The notes under the pieces were generated by a model that did no database searches, was not told where the DNA came from, and saw only the letters and a program-made list of their open reading frames with translations. Below are positions 39,571 through 49,740 of a stretch of 64,000 bases of DNA, in pieces. Origin of the DNA: Acidiferrimicrobium sp. IK. GTDB taxonomy: Bacteria; Actinomycetota; Acidimicrobiia; Acidimicrobiales; Palsa-688. How positions within the stretch are numbered: position 1 is the first letter of the stretch; each line of letters opens with the position of its first letter. A program made the translations under genes and the position numbers. The DNA lies in the NCBI RefSeq assembly GCF_025499425.1, contig NZ_JAIMCB010000002.1, forward strand, positions 1 to 64,000. The letters are read 5' to 3'.

Positions 39571-39571
<1 letters not shown>
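38750..39571 (-). CDS. Short-chain dehydrogenase/reductase
   Basis: A 273-residue classical SDR (3-hydroxyacyl-CoA or alcohol dehydrogenase type). TVVTGGGRGIGRGIARAL-type NAD loop (TAVVTGGGRGIGRG), WVNNAGSA, active-site serine in SIINISSRSG, catalytic YGAAK in GQYGAAKAGVENL, and VNAVAPGVVLTETH. The ATG at 39571 shares its first base with the stop of the upstream CoA ligase (TGATG), indicating coupled translation. Within this operon it would oxidise the hydroxyacyl-CoA made after dehydrogenation and hydration. Confidence 0.87.
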
Positions 39572-41220
<1,649 letters not shown>

Positions 41221-41257
41221 CCTTCCTCCTCCCACCTGAGCCGCGGCTCTTACCGCT

Positions 41258-41275
41258 CCATCATATGCATAATGG
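41258..41275. promoter_or_regulatory. Candidate operator (site A), 18-bp imperfect palindrome
   Basis: CCATCATATGCATAATGG is near-symmetric (arms CCATcAT and ATaATGG) and lies between the divergent CoA ligase and DUF35 genes. Its reverse complement shares GCATATGAT with site B (GCACATGAT) and approximately with site C (GCATATGTT). Confidence 0.5.
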
Positions 41276-41347
41276 CGCCTGGTCGGCGGCGCCGGAGCCC
41301 CGGGCAGCGATCTGACAGGAGTGTCGCCGCCAGCAGCGCCCCGACGC

Positions 41348-41353
41348 TACGCT
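41348..41353 (+). promoter_or_regulatory. -10 box of the DUF35 gene (leaderless)
   Basis: TACGCT ends 7 nt before the GTG at 41361. Confidence 0.45.
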
Positions 41354-41360
41354 CGACACC

Positions 41361-41774
41361 GTGCCCGACGCTGCCCGCCGCGACCTGCCGACGATCGACG
41401 ACGACACGCGCCCTTTCTGGGATGCGGTCAGGGGCGGGAGGTTCCTCATCGTCCGGTGCCGCTCGTGCGGGGCCGCGCACCACTACCCGCGCCCGTTCTG
41501 CCCCTCGTGCTGGAGCGAGGAGGTCGAGTGGGAACAGGCCAGCGGGCGCGCCACGCTCTACACGTGGTCCACGGTGTTCGTCAACGACGCACCGCCGTTC
41601 TCGAGCCGCCTGCCGTACGTGGCGGCGGTCGTCGACCTCGAGGAAGGGCCCCGCGTGATGACCAACGTGGTCGGGTGCCCTCCGGAGGAACTGCGGGTCG
41701 GCATGGCGCTCACGGTGGCCTACGAAGAGGCCACGCCGGAGATCACCATTCCGGTTTTCACCCCGGCTGCGTAG
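41361..41774 (+). CDS. DUF35 / OB-fold zinc-ribbon acyl-CoA-associated protein
   Basis: A 137-residue protein with an N-terminal helix (DTRPFWDAVRGGRFLIVRC), a rubredoxin-like zinc ribbon CRSCGAAHHYPRPFCPSC (two CxxC pairs) and a DUF35 OB-fold (about 65-135). DUF35 proteins bind acyl-CoA and partner with thiolase-like proteins, for example ChsH2 with the Ltp2 aldolase in steroid side-chain loss. The Ltp-like gene is the convergent neighbour, 72 bp away, and is the natural partner although on the other strand. GTG start with a -10 box 7 nt upstream. Confidence 0.87.
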   Translation: MPDAARRDLPTIDDDTRPFWDAVRGGRFLIVRCRSCGAAHHYPRPFCPSCWSEEVEWEQASGRATLYTWSTVFVNDAPPFSSRLPYVAAVVDLEEGPRVMTNVVGCPPEELRVGMALTVAYEEATPEITIPVFTPAA

Positions 41775-41846
41775 CTCCGAGAGCCGGCGCCGCGGCGGGC
41801 AGCCGTGCCCCCTCCCGGCGGACGCCGGTCGCCCGCCGAGCCCGAC

Positions 41847-42998
41847 TCACACCCCGAGCAGCATCGTCCCGCTCGAGCAGAACCACCCGCCGGTGCCGCT
41901 GACGCAGGCGATGCGGGCATCAGGTACCTGCCGGTCCCCGCACTCGCCTCGCAACTGCCTGGTCGCCTCGACAAGCAGGAACAGTCCCCTCTGGCCGGGG
42001 TGGCAAGCCGACAGCCCCCCGCCGTCGGTGTTGGTGGGCAGCTCACCGTCCAGGCGCAACGCCCCGCTCGCTGCGAACGGGCCGCCGTCGCCCTTGGCAC
42101 AGAAACCGAGATCCTCGAGGGTGATGAGCAGCATGTAGGTGAACGCGTCGTACAGCTCCGCCACGTCGACATCCGCCGGCGTCAGGCCGGCCCGCTCGAA
42201 AGCCAACCGGCCCGACACTGCGGCCGGGCCGGTGGTGAAGTCGGGCCACTGGCTCATGGACATGTGCGACGTGTGCTCCCCGCTCCCGAGCACCCAGACC
42301 GGGGTCTGGGCCGTGTCGGGCACCCGATCGGCTGCGGCGAGGACGATCGCGGCGCCGCCGTCGGAGCGGATACAGCACTGCAGCTTGGTGAAGGGATCGG
42401 CGATCATCGGGCCCGACAGGACCTCGTCGACGGTGATCGGATCCCGGTAGTAGGCCTCGGGGTTGGGCCCGGCGTTGTAGCGGGCCGAAACGGCGATCTC
42501 CGCCATCTGCTCGAGCGTGGTGCCGTACTCGTGCATGTGCCGCCGAGCGGCCATCGCGTACTTGGAGATGAGCGTGTGGCCGTAGGGGGCCTCCCACTGG
42601 AGGGGTCCGCGCGAGCCCCAGTCCAGGTTGGCGGAACGCAGGCCGGCCCGCAGGTCGGCCCGAGCCGTGGAGCCGTAGGCCAAGATGATGACATCTGCGT
42701 GGCCCGCCGCTATGGCGTCGACGGCATGCGCCGCCATTACCTCCCACGATGATCCGCCGACGGTCGTGGAGTCGACCCATCGAGGGGCGAGGCCCAGGTA
42801 CTCCGCCACCTCGACCGGGGGCATGGTGCCCAGGCCGGTCGAGCCGAAACCGTCTACGTCGGCCGGCGCGAGGCCGGAATCCGCCAACGCCCGGCGCGAC
42901 GCCTGAGCCAGGAGAGCGTAGGGCGACGAGTGATCCACTCGTCCGACATCTGAGAGAGCCGCGCCGACCACAGCGACGCGGCGGCCGCCGTCACTCAT
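41847..42998 (-). CDS. Thiolase-like lipid-transfer protein (Ltp/SCP2-thiolase family)
   Basis: A 383-residue thiolase-fold protein of the lipid-transfer branch. At the position of the nucleophilic Cys of true thiolases it has Ser (TTVGGSSWEVMAAHAVDAI), and the C-terminal half has ELYDAFTYMLLITLEDLGFCAKGDGGPF and GGGLSACHPGQRGLF. Ltp2-type members are retro-aldolases working with a DUF35 partner, not condensing thiolases; the DUF35 gene next door supports that role. The ATG at 42998 overlaps the upstream MaoC gene by 8 bp, so it is the third gene of a leftward MaoC-MaoC-Ltp operon. Confidence 0.87.
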   Translation of the reverse strand: MSDGGRRVAVVGAALSDVGRVDHSSPYALLAQASRRALADSGLAPADVDGFGSTGLGTMPPVEVAEYLGLAPRWVDSTTVGGSSWEVMAAHAVDAIAAGHADVIILAYGSTARADLRAGLRSANLDWGSRGPLQWEAPYGHTLISKYAMAARRHMHEYGTTLEQMAEIAVSARYNAGPNPEAYYRDPITVDEVLSGPMIADPFTKLQCCIRSDGGAAIVLAAADRVPDTAQTPVWVLGSGEHTSHMSMSQWPDFTTGPAAVSGRLAFERAGLTPADVDVAELYDAFTYMLLITLEDLGFCAKGDGGPFAASGALRLDGELPTNTDGGGLSACHPGQRGLFLLVEATRQLRGECGDRQVPDARIACVSGTGGWFCSSGTMLLGV

Positions 42999-43395
42999 CG
43001 ACGAGAAACTCCGCGGATCCGGCGATGGCCACGCCACCGGTCTGGCGAGTGCACAGCAACTCCACGGTGGCGATAGTGCCCTGGCTACCGGCCTCCACGG
43101 AGACGACCTTACCGGTGCAGGTCAGCACGTCGTCGGGCCACACCTGCTCGCGGAAGCGCACCGCGAAACGGCGGACCCTGTCGGCGCCGAGCCAGTCCGC
43201 GGCGAAGCCGGCAAGGAGGGCGGCCTGGTGCATGCCCTGGGAGAACACCGAGGGAAACCCAGCAGAGCGAGCAAAGCCGTCGTCGTAGTGGATCGGGTTG
43301 AAGTCCCCGGATGCGCCGGCATACCGGACGAACATCTCCCGGGTCAAGGGACCAAACGTGGCCGCCTTCGGGCTGTCACCGACTGCGACGGTCAT
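42991..43395 (-). CDS. MaoC-type (R)-enoyl-CoA hydratase
   Basis: A 134-residue hotdog-fold hydratase with the hydratase-2 motif FVRYAGASGDFNPIHYDDGFA, containing the catalytic Asp and His. It starts with ATG at 43395, overlapping the stop of the upstream half-MaoC protein (ATGA). The pair should form a heteromeric hydratase like ChsH1/ChsH2 or HadAB, adding water to an enoyl-CoA before the Ltp-like enzyme acts. Confidence 0.88.
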   Translation of the reverse strand: MTVAVGDSPKAATFGPLTREMFVRYAGASGDFNPIHYDDGFARSAGFPSVFSQGMHQAALLAGFAADWLGADRVRRFAVRFREQVWPDDVLTCTGKVVSVEAGSQGTIATVELLCTRQTGGVAIAGSAEFLVDE

Positions 43396-43799
43396 GCATC
43401 CTCCTTCGGTGCTTGGGCCGTCTCGACGACGGTGGAACGCTGCTCGGCTACAAGGTTGCCCTCTGCGTCCCGGAATTCCGTGACCAAAACGGCGAAGCGC
43501 ATGGTCCCTCCCCGCCGACCCTCCTTCTCGTACCGGCGACCGATGCGGAACTCCACCTGCAGATGATCCCCCGCGCGCGGCAGGGGACCGTGGAACACGT
43601 ACTCCTGCTCACCGTGGAGCAGCCGCTTGCGGTCAAAACCGGCGTCGGGCCGGGTCCCTTCGGGAGTCCACAGCGCGACGGACGCCAGGAAGGTCGGAGG
43701 TGCGACGGCATCCTCGCCGTCGTAAGCCGGATTGGCCGTCTGCATGGCAGCCGCGAACTCACGGATCTTGCCTCGTTCAACCACATATTCGAAGGACAT
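43392..43799 (-). CDS. MaoC N-terminal-domain-like protein (hydratase partner)
   Basis: A 135-residue hotdog protein without the D-x-N-P-x-H hydratase motif: VERGKIREFAAAMQTANPAYDGEDAVAPPTFLASVALW and LLHGEQEYVFHGPLPRAGDHLQVEFRIGRRYEKEGRRGG are typical of the non-catalytic MaoC_dehydrat_N half. It probably shapes the acyl binding tunnel for its catalytic neighbour, with which it overlaps by 4 bp. The ATG follows GGGAGCTC. First gene of the operon; divergent from the SDR gene at 43933. Confidence 0.82.
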   Translation of the reverse strand: MSFEYVVERGKIREFAAAMQTANPAYDGEDAVAPPTFLASVALWTPEGTRPDAGFDRKRLLHGEQEYVFHGPLPRAGDHLQVEFRIGRRYEKEGRRGGTMRFAVLVTEFRDAEGNLVAEQRSTVVETAQAPKEDA

Positions 43800-43860
43800 G
43801 AGCTCCCAACTCGGCGCGTAGCGCGACCAGAACGAAACGTCAGAATAGCCTGCCGGTCGC

Positions 43861-43873
43861 TAACAACATATGC
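43861..43873. promoter_or_regulatory. Candidate operator (site C)
   Basis: AACATATGC (43865-43873) is the complement of GCATATGTT, related to GCATATGAT of site A and GCACATGAT of site B. It lies between the divergent MaoC and SDR genes. Confidence 0.3.
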
Positions 43874-43932
43874 TCCAGGGGAACGTTGCGTCGTGTGACG
43901 CTACCGTCAGACACGCAGGGGGGAGACACGAG

Positions 43933-44712
43933 GTGGCCGCACGGTTGGCAGGCAAGGTGGCGTTGGTCTCGGGCTCGACCCGTGGCATCGGGCGATCAAT
44001 CGCCGAGATGTTCGCGGCCGAGGGCGCGGCGGTAGCGGTGACGGGACGCACCGAAGAGAAGGGCCACAAGGTGGTGAGCCGGATCACGGAGGCCGGAGGC
44101 ACTGCGGCGTTCTTCCGGCTCGACGTGACCGACGAGGGCAGCGTCGAGGAGGTCATCGCGGCGACCGTCGAAAGATTCGGGTCGCTCACAACGCTGATCA
44201 ACAACGCGGCACCCACCGACGTCGTCGCCACGACGGTCATTCCAGTCCACCAGTACTCCACCGAGGACTGGAACCGGATCATGGTGGGGGCGCTCACCGG
44301 CAACGTCTTCTGGGCCTCCAAGCACGCATGGCCCCATCTGGCGGCCGCCGACGGAGCCTCGATCCTCAACATCTCCTCCGGCCAGTCCCTGGCCGGGTTC
44401 ACCGGCTTTGGCGCCTACGCGGCCGCCAAGGGAGGGATGAACAGCCTGACGCGCGTGCTGGCCGTCGAGGGCGCCGCCGACTCGATCCGGTGCAACTGCC
44501 TTGTCGTCGGCCGGGTGCAGAGCGGTCGGGGAGACTCCGGGGTGGGGGTCGGAAAGGCGACAGGCGGCCGCCTGACGCGCATGGGCACCCCCAACGATGT
44601 CGCCTACGCAGCCCTGTGGCTGTCGTCGGACGAGGCCGCCTACGTGACCGGAGACCTCATTCCCGTCGACGGGGGGTCCAGCATCAACGGCGACGTGGCC
44701 CTCGACGCCTGA
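43933..44712 (+). CDS. Short-chain dehydrogenase/reductase
   Basis: A 259-residue classical SDR: KVALVSGSTRGIGRSIAEMF (NAD loop), LINNAAPTDVV, active-site serine in SILNISSGQS, YAAAK in GAYAAAKGGMNSLTRVLA, and the end AAYVTGDLIPVDGGSS. GTG at 43933 is chosen because GGGGGGAGACACGAG precedes it; the frame extends 21 codons further upstream without similarity. Followed on the same strand by a second SDR and a CoA ligase. Confidence 0.87.
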   Translation: MAARLAGKVALVSGSTRGIGRSIAEMFAAEGAAVAVTGRTEEKGHKVVSRITEAGGTAAFFRLDVTDEGSVEEVIAATVERFGSLTTLINNAAPTDVVATTVIPVHQYSTEDWNRIMVGALTGNVFWASKHAWPHLAAADGASILNISSGQSLAGFTGFGAYAAAKGGMNSLTRVLAVEGAADSIRCNCLVVGRVQSGRGDSGVGVGKATGGRLTRMGTPNDVAYAALWLSSDEAAYVTGDLIPVDGGSSINGDVALDA

Positions 44713-44748
44713 TCGGCGTCGAGCGGTCAGGCTCAAGTGACACGCGCG

Positions 44749-44754
44749 TAAGAT
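44749..44754 (+). promoter_or_regulatory. -10 box upstream of the second SDR gene
   Basis: TAAGAT lies about 37 bp before the ATG at 44792; a GGGGAGAGG Shine-Dalgarno sequence sits between. Confidence 0.35.
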
Positions 44755-44791
44755 GGTGGTTCGCAAGTCGCCCACGGGGAGAGGCCACCGA

Positions 44792-45715
44792 ATGTCACGC
44801 CTGCTTGAAGGAAAGATCGCGCTCGTCACCGGCGCCGGCCACGGCATCGGCCGCGGCCACGCACTGGAGCTGGCTCGCCACGGCGCGACTGTGGTCGTCA
44901 ACGACCTGGGATCGTCGGTGAGCGGGGAGGGCCATGGCCGCGACGCCGATGTCGTGGTGGACATCATCACCGCCCGGGGCGGCACTGCGGTGGCGGACTA
45001 CGGCGACGTGGGCGACGAGGACCAGGCCACCGCCATGGTGACAGGCGCCGTCGATCGCTTCGGTCGCCTCGACATCCTCGTCAACAACGCTGGGATCGTG
45101 AGGGACCGAGCGGTGTGGAACATGGGTGCCGACGACTTCGACCTGGTCATGCGGGTCCACGTGCGGGGCACCTGGCTGACGTCGAGGGCGGCGGCGCGGC
45201 ACTGGCGCGATCGGGCCAAGGCCTCCGGGGAGAAGGTGGCCGGCCGGATCATCAACACCACGTCGGGTGCCGGGCTGCTCGGCAACTTCGGTCAGACCAA
45301 CTACGCGACGGCCAAAGCCGCCATCGTCGGCATGACTCTGACCCTCAGCCTGGAACTGGCCAGCATTGGGGTCACCGCCAACGTCATCGGCCCTGGAGGC
45401 CTGACGCGCCTGTCAGCCACGATGCCCGGCGCTCCCGCACCACGCGAGGCAGACGAGCGCGACGAGGACGAGTTCGATCCGTTGGACCCGACGCTGTCAT
45501 CGCCGGTGGTGGCGTGGCTGGCCAGCGATGAGGCAGACCACGTGTCAGGCCAGGTGATCCGGGCCATGGGCGAGAAGATCTTCCTCATGGGCGGATGGAC
45601 CGAGGACCGCGTCCTGTCCAGCGGCGGGAAGCGCTGGGATGCGACCAAGCTGGGGGCCATTTTCGCCACCGACCTGTTCGGGACCCGGGCACCCGGCCTC
45701 CGGATGGGTGGCTGA
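44792..45715 (+). CDS. SDR, 17-beta-HSD4-like 3-hydroxyacyl-CoA dehydrogenase
   Basis: A 307-residue SDR of the longer type found in multifunctional beta-oxidation enzymes: KIALVTGAGHGIGRGHALELARHGATVVVNDLGSSVSGEG, ILVNNAGIVRDRAVWNM, NTTSGAGLLGNFGQTNYATAKAAIVGMT with the catalytic YATAK, and NVIGPGGLTRLSATMP. The HxVNNAGIxRDR style and D-rich NAD loop are typical of HSD4 homologues in steroid and fatty-acid catabolism. ATG 44792 has a Shine-Dalgarno sequence. The CoA ligase gene starts 22 bp after its stop. Confidence 0.87.
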   Translation: MSRLLEGKIALVTGAGHGIGRGHALELARHGATVVVNDLGSSVSGEGHGRDADVVVDIITARGGTAVADYGDVGDEDQATAMVTGAVDRFGRLDILVNNAGIVRDRAVWNMGADDFDLVMRVHVRGTWLTSRAAARHWRDRAKASGEKVAGRIINTTSGAGLLGNFGQTNYATAKAAIVGMTLTLSLELASIGVTANVIGPGGLTRLSATMPGAPAPREADERDEDEFDPLDPTLSSPVVAWLASDEADHVSGQVIRAMGEKIFLMGGWTEDRVLSSGGKRWDATKLGAIFATDLFGTRAPGLRMGG

Positions 45716-45737
45716 GCACCGCAGGGTCACCGTCCCG

Positions 45738-47288
45738 ATGCCTGCAATCCATCCCGGACGATCCTTCTGGGATCTGATCGAACGCCGGGCGCAGCTGACG
45801 CCCGAGAGGGTGATGCTGCGCGACAGGGACGGTGCGATGCTGAGCTTCGCCGGCTACCGGTCGGCAGCCGAAAACGCCGCCGCCGGCCTGCTCGATTCTG
45901 GCGTGGCCCCCGGCGGCCGGGTGGCCTGGCAGTTGCCCACCACGGTCGCTGCCGCCGTGCTGATCGCAGCCCTCGCCCGCCTCGGGGTGGTGCAGGTCCC
46001 GGTGATCCCGATCCTGCGCCGCGAGGTGGCGTTCATGGTCGACCAGGCGAGGGCGACGACTCTCGTCGTGCCGGCCACCTGGCGTGGTTTCGACCACGCT
46101 CGGTTGGGCGCCGAGGTGGCCGGCTCCACCGGTTGCGGCCTGATCGTGGTCGGCGCCGGGACCGACCCCGATGACCTTCCCTCAGCTGATCCAGCTGGGC
46201 TGCCTGCTCCGCCACCGGCACCCCTCCGAGGAACGGGACCGGAGCGTTGGGTGTACTACACCTCTGGGACCACTGCAGACCCGAAGGGCGTGCGCCACAG
46301 CGACGCCTCGGCCATGGCCGCCTCCAACGGGATGGTTCTGGTCGGGGGGCTCGGGGATGACGACGTGGTCTACGTCCCGATACCGATCACCCACATCGGC
46401 GGGGTCATGATCCTCGCCACCGTGCTGCGCACCGGCTGCTCAGCACTCCTCGACCCTGCGTTTGACCCCCAGCGCAGCCCCCGCCTGGCTGCGGACATGG
46501 GCGTGACGGTCCTGGCCGCTGCTGGCCCGATGTACGGCGCCTACCTCAGCGCACAGCAGGAGCAAGCTCCCGAGCCGCTGCTGCCTCGGCTGCGGATGTG
46601 CTGCAATGGGGGCGCCCCCCTGCCCGCCGGTTTGCACCAGAAGGTGAAGGCCACTCTCGGAGGCATCGGGATCACTTCGAGCTGGGGGCTCACCGAGGCG
46701 CCAGCGCTGACCTTCCCACCGCTCGACGCAAGCGACACGGACCTCGACACCACCGTCGGCGTGCCGGTACCCGGCGTCGAGCTCAGGGTCGTAGGCCCCG
46801 ATGGTCCGGTGCCAGACGGCGACGAAGGCGAGCTGCGGGTCCGGGCACCCCAGTCGTTCCTCGGTTATGTCGACGCCGCCCTCGACGCTGCCGCCTTCGA
46901 CGCGGACGGATTCTTGCGCACCGGGGACCTCGGGACCCGCCGCCCCGACGGGATGGTCCGTATCACCGGGCGCAGCAAGGACATCATCATTCGCAACGCC
47001 GAGAACATCAGCGCACGCGAGGTGGAAGACGTCCTGTCAGGCCACCCGGCGGTCGCCGGCGTGGCAGTCATCGGCCTGCCCGACCCCCGCACCGGCGAGC
47101 GGTGCTGCGCAGTGGTCGAACTGGCGCCCGGCGAGGGGCTGACCCTCGCCGAGGTCGCGGCCCACTGCCGCCGCGTCGGGATGGCCACCCAAAAGATCCC
47201 TGAGCAGCTCGAAGTCATCGAGAAGTTGCCCCGCAACGACCTGGGCAAGCTGCAGAAGGCACTCCTGCGCAAGCGCTACAGCACCTGA
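45738..47288 (+). CDS. Acyl-CoA synthetase (ANL superfamily)
   Basis: A 516-residue AMP-forming ligase: WVYYTSGTTADPKGVRHSDAS (P-loop), YVPIPITHIGGVMIL, ITSSWGLTEAPALTFPP, DGFLRTGDLGTRRPDGMVRITGRSKDIIIRNAENISAREVEDVL and the catalytic lysine in LPRNDLGKLQKALL. ATG 45738 is chosen; a GTG at 45708 overlapping the upstream SDR stop is an alternative. Last gene of the rightward SDR-SDR-ligase run, convergent with the fused ligase-crotonase gene 13 bp away. Confidence 0.88.
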   Translation: MPAIHPGRSFWDLIERRAQLTPERVMLRDRDGAMLSFAGYRSAAENAAAGLLDSGVAPGGRVAWQLPTTVAAAVLIAALARLGVVQVPVIPILRREVAFMVDQARATTLVVPATWRGFDHARLGAEVAGSTGCGLIVVGAGTDPDDLPSADPAGLPAPPPAPLRGTGPERWVYYTSGTTADPKGVRHSDASAMAASNGMVLVGGLGDDDVVYVPIPITHIGGVMILATVLRTGCSALLDPAFDPQRSPRLAADMGVTVLAAAGPMYGAYLSAQQEQAPEPLLPRLRMCCNGGAPLPAGLHQKVKATLGGIGITSSWGLTEAPALTFPPLDASDTDLDTTVGVPVPGVELRVVGPDGPVPDGDEGELRVRAPQSFLGYVDAALDAAAFDADGFLRTGDLGTRRPDGMVRITGRSKDIIIRNAENISAREVEDVLSGHPAVAGVAVIGLPDPRTGERCCAVVELAPGEGLTLAEVAAHCRRVGMATQKIPEQLEVIEKLPRNDLGKLQKALLRKRYST

Positions 47289-47301
47289 GAGCTACCCGGC
47301 C

Positions 47302-49740
47302 TCAGTCCCCGATGAACCTGGGGGGGCGCCCCTCGACGAACGACTGCATGCCCTCGCGCCGGTCGGCTGTGGTGGAGAGGAGCGCGGTCGCCGACCGCTC
47401 CTCATCGAACGACGTGGCCATGTCAGAGCTGAGTGAGCGCCGGTACAGCCGCTTGGTCAGGCCCAGAGCGCGGGTCGGTCCCTCCGCGAGACGGCGCGCC
47501 AGATCCAGCGCCACTGGGAGTACTTCCTCGGCATCGACCAAGCGGTTGATCACACCCCATTCGGCCAGCTGCGCGGACGTGACGGGATCACTCAGCAGGG
47601 CCAGCTCGTTGAGCCGATGAAAAGGGATGATGCGGGGCAGGAAGTACGGGTCTCCGGCATGGGGCACCATGCCCCGGCGGGAGAACACGTGGGTCCAGCG
47701 CGCGGTCCGGTCGGCGACCACCAGATCGCCCAGCAACGCGAGCATCCAACCCGCTCCGGCGACGGTGCCGTTGACCGCACTCACCACAGGCTTCTCCACC
47801 TCCCAGAGCGCCTTGAACAGCCGGCGGAACGGCTCGGTCGCGTAGCGGTAGTCGAGCGGGCTCGGCTGAGGCCCGGCGGCGGCGACGTCCGCTCCTGTGC
47901 AGTAGTCCCGGCCGCTACCGGTGATGACTACCGCTCGCACCGAGCGGTCGGTGTTGAGCTCCTCGAGCCACTGGGTGAGGCGGGCCGCGGAGTCGCCGTC
48001 GATGGTGTTGCGGCGCTTCGGCCGGTCGAGAGTCACGACGGTGACCGCAGACGTGCCGTCGAGTGGTTCGATGCGCAGTTGCGCGGCCTGATCGCCCGCT
48101 GCCGGGCCGTCGGAAGACATGACAGCGATGTTAGACAGCCGCGGCGCAGGCCGGGCGGCCGACGGCCCAGCGGCTCCGCGAGGTAACCGCTGCGCCGCGG
48201 CCAGGGTTCGCAGCGCACGCCGGTCCACCTTGGCCATGGGGGTGAGAGGAAGCTCGTCGACGATGCGTACCTCGTCGGGAGCCTTGTAGTCGGCCAGGCG
48301 GGCGCCTACCCAGGCTCGCAGTTCCGCCGGGGTGGGCGGGTCGTCCGGTTCCGACGGGACGACGAAGGCCACCCCGATCTGCCCGATGACAGGCGCCTCT
48401 GCGCCGACGACCGCCACCGACGCGATCCCTCCGTGCTCCGACAGGACCGCCTCCACCTCGGTGGGGTAGACGTTGTAGCCCCCGCGAATGTAGAGGTCGT
48501 CGGCTCGCCCGGCGAGGGCCAGGTTGCCGTCCGTCCCGATCGAGCCGAGGTCTCCGGTGGTGAGCCAGCCGTCAGGAGCCAAGACTCTGGCCGTGAGGGC
48601 CGGCGCGGCCCAGTAGCCGCGCATGACCGACGCGCCCCGGACCCGCACCCGCCCCGTCGTCCCGACCGGGAGCACCTCGCCCCCGTCACCCACCACGGTG
48701 ACCTCCATACCGGCCTGGGGTCGTCCGACGGTCCGCTGCAGCACCTCCGGGTGATCGCCGGGCTCGGTGCCGGTGATGCTCGGGGACTCGGTCATCGCAT
48801 AGCGGACGATCATGGGGCAACCGAGGACCGCTTCGACGCGGCGGACCAGGTCGGGGGTGGCGGGGGCGGTGGCCACCAGGGCAACGCGCAAGCGCGACAA
48901 CGCGAGACGCTCCAGCCCGGGCTCTTCCAGCAACTTGGCCCACTGGGTCGGGACGCCTCCCGCGACGGTGATCTTCTCCTCCAAGAGGAGGCGGAGCATG
49001 TCCCCTGCGCGCCACGGCGTCGGGCTGATCACCATCGCCGTGCCCCATGCGAGCTGCTCCCAGAGTTTGGCCATGTAGCCGGCGTGAGCGAAGGGCGTCC
49101 CAACGAGCCGCCGATCGTATGGGGCGCTCATCACCCCCGCGGAGTGGACTGCCGCCTCGAGGTTGCGGTGGTCGAACCAGGCTCCCTTGGGCATGGCTGT
49201 CGTACCGCTGGTCCAGATGATCACCGCCGGGTCGTCGGGCCTGCGGACCGGGGCGGCCGATCCGAGTCCTGGCCGCTGCCTTGCGGCGTCCAGTTCGCTG
49301 CGCCACATGCTGGGCGCAGACCCTGACGTGAAGGGTGCCGGCGCAGCGCCCTCGACGCCAGACTTCGCGCTCGACGACGGGCCTTCCCTCACGACCAGCG
49401 CCGGACGGCATTGCTCGAGGATGCCGGCGATCTCCCGCGGCCCGAGCCGGGTGTTGATGCCCGTCGCCACGGCGCCGGCGCGCAGGGTGGCAGCGACAGC
49501 GACTGCGTAGTCGATCGACGGCGGGAGGTGGAGGGCCACGACGTCGCCTGGGCGCACCCCCCGATCCACCATCTCGGCGGCCACCGCGTCTGCTGCCGCC
49601 GCCCAACCCCGGAAGCTCAAGTGGGCATCCCCCTCCACGTAGGCGTCGGCGTCGCCGTGCAACGCGGCAGCTGTTTCCAAGGCCTCGTTGAAGGTAGAAC
49701 CGCATTCGCCAAGCGGGGGCCCGCCGGTTGTCCGGCTCAC
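47302..49740 (-). CDS. Fused acyl-CoA synthetase / crotonase-family protein
   Basis: A single uninterrupted frame of 812 codons. Residues about 1-505 are an AMP-forming CoA ligase (VIIWTSGTTAMPKGAWFDHRN, DGWLTTGDLGSIGTDGNLALAGRADDLYIRGGYNVYP, LPLTPMAKVDRRALRTL with the catalytic Lys), then a linker of about 35 residues, and residues 541-812 are a crotonase (RDYCTGADVAA, VNGTVAGAGWMLALLGDLVVAD). The crotonase lacks both classical glutamates. GTG 49740 overlaps the upstream dehydrogenase stop (GTGA). An internal ATG at 48120 could also start the crotonase alone, so either a true fusion or two proteins from one open frame is possible. Confidence 0.8.
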   Translation of the reverse strand: MSRTTGGPPLGECGSTFNEALETAAALHGDADAYVEGDAHLSFRGWAAAADAVAAEMVDRGVRPGDVVALHLPPSIDYAVAVAATLRAGAVATGINTRLGPREIAGILEQCRPALVVREGPSSSAKSGVEGAAPAPFTSGSAPSMWRSELDAARQRPGLGSAAPVRRPDDPAVIIWTSGTTAMPKGAWFDHRNLEAAVHSAGVMSAPYDRRLVGTPFAHAGYMAKLWEQLAWGTAMVISPTPWRAGDMLRLLLEEKITVAGGVPTQWAKLLEEPGLERLALSRLRVALVATAPATPDLVRRVEAVLGCPMIVRYAMTESPSITGTEPGDHPEVLQRTVGRPQAGMEVTVVGDGGEVLPVGTTGRVRVRGASVMRGYWAAPALTARVLAPDGWLTTGDLGSIGTDGNLALAGRADDLYIRGGYNVYPTEVEAVLSEHGGIASVAVVGAEAPVIGQIGVAFVVPSEPDDPPTPAELRAWVGARLADYKAPDEVRIVDELPLTPMAKVDRRALRTLAAAQRLPRGAAGPSAARPAPRLSNIAVMSSDGPAAGDQAAQLRIEPLDGTSAVTVVTLDRPKRRNTIDGDSAARLTQWLEELNTDRSVRAVVITGSGRDYCTGADVAAAGPQPSPLDYRYATEPFRRLFKALWEVEKPVVSAVNGTVAGAGWMLALLGDLVVADRTARWTHVFSRRGMVPHAGDPYFLPRIIPFHRLNELALLSDPVTSAQLAEWGVINRLVDAEEVLPVALDLARRLAEGPTRALGLTKRLYRRSLSSDMATSFDEERSATALLSTTADRREGMQSFVEGRPPRFIGD

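Noticed and set aside
41847..42998. Calling the Ltp-like protein an acetyl-CoA acetyltransferase
   Set aside because: The nucleophilic cysteine position is serine and the DUF35 neighbour points to the aldolase/lipid-transfer branch.
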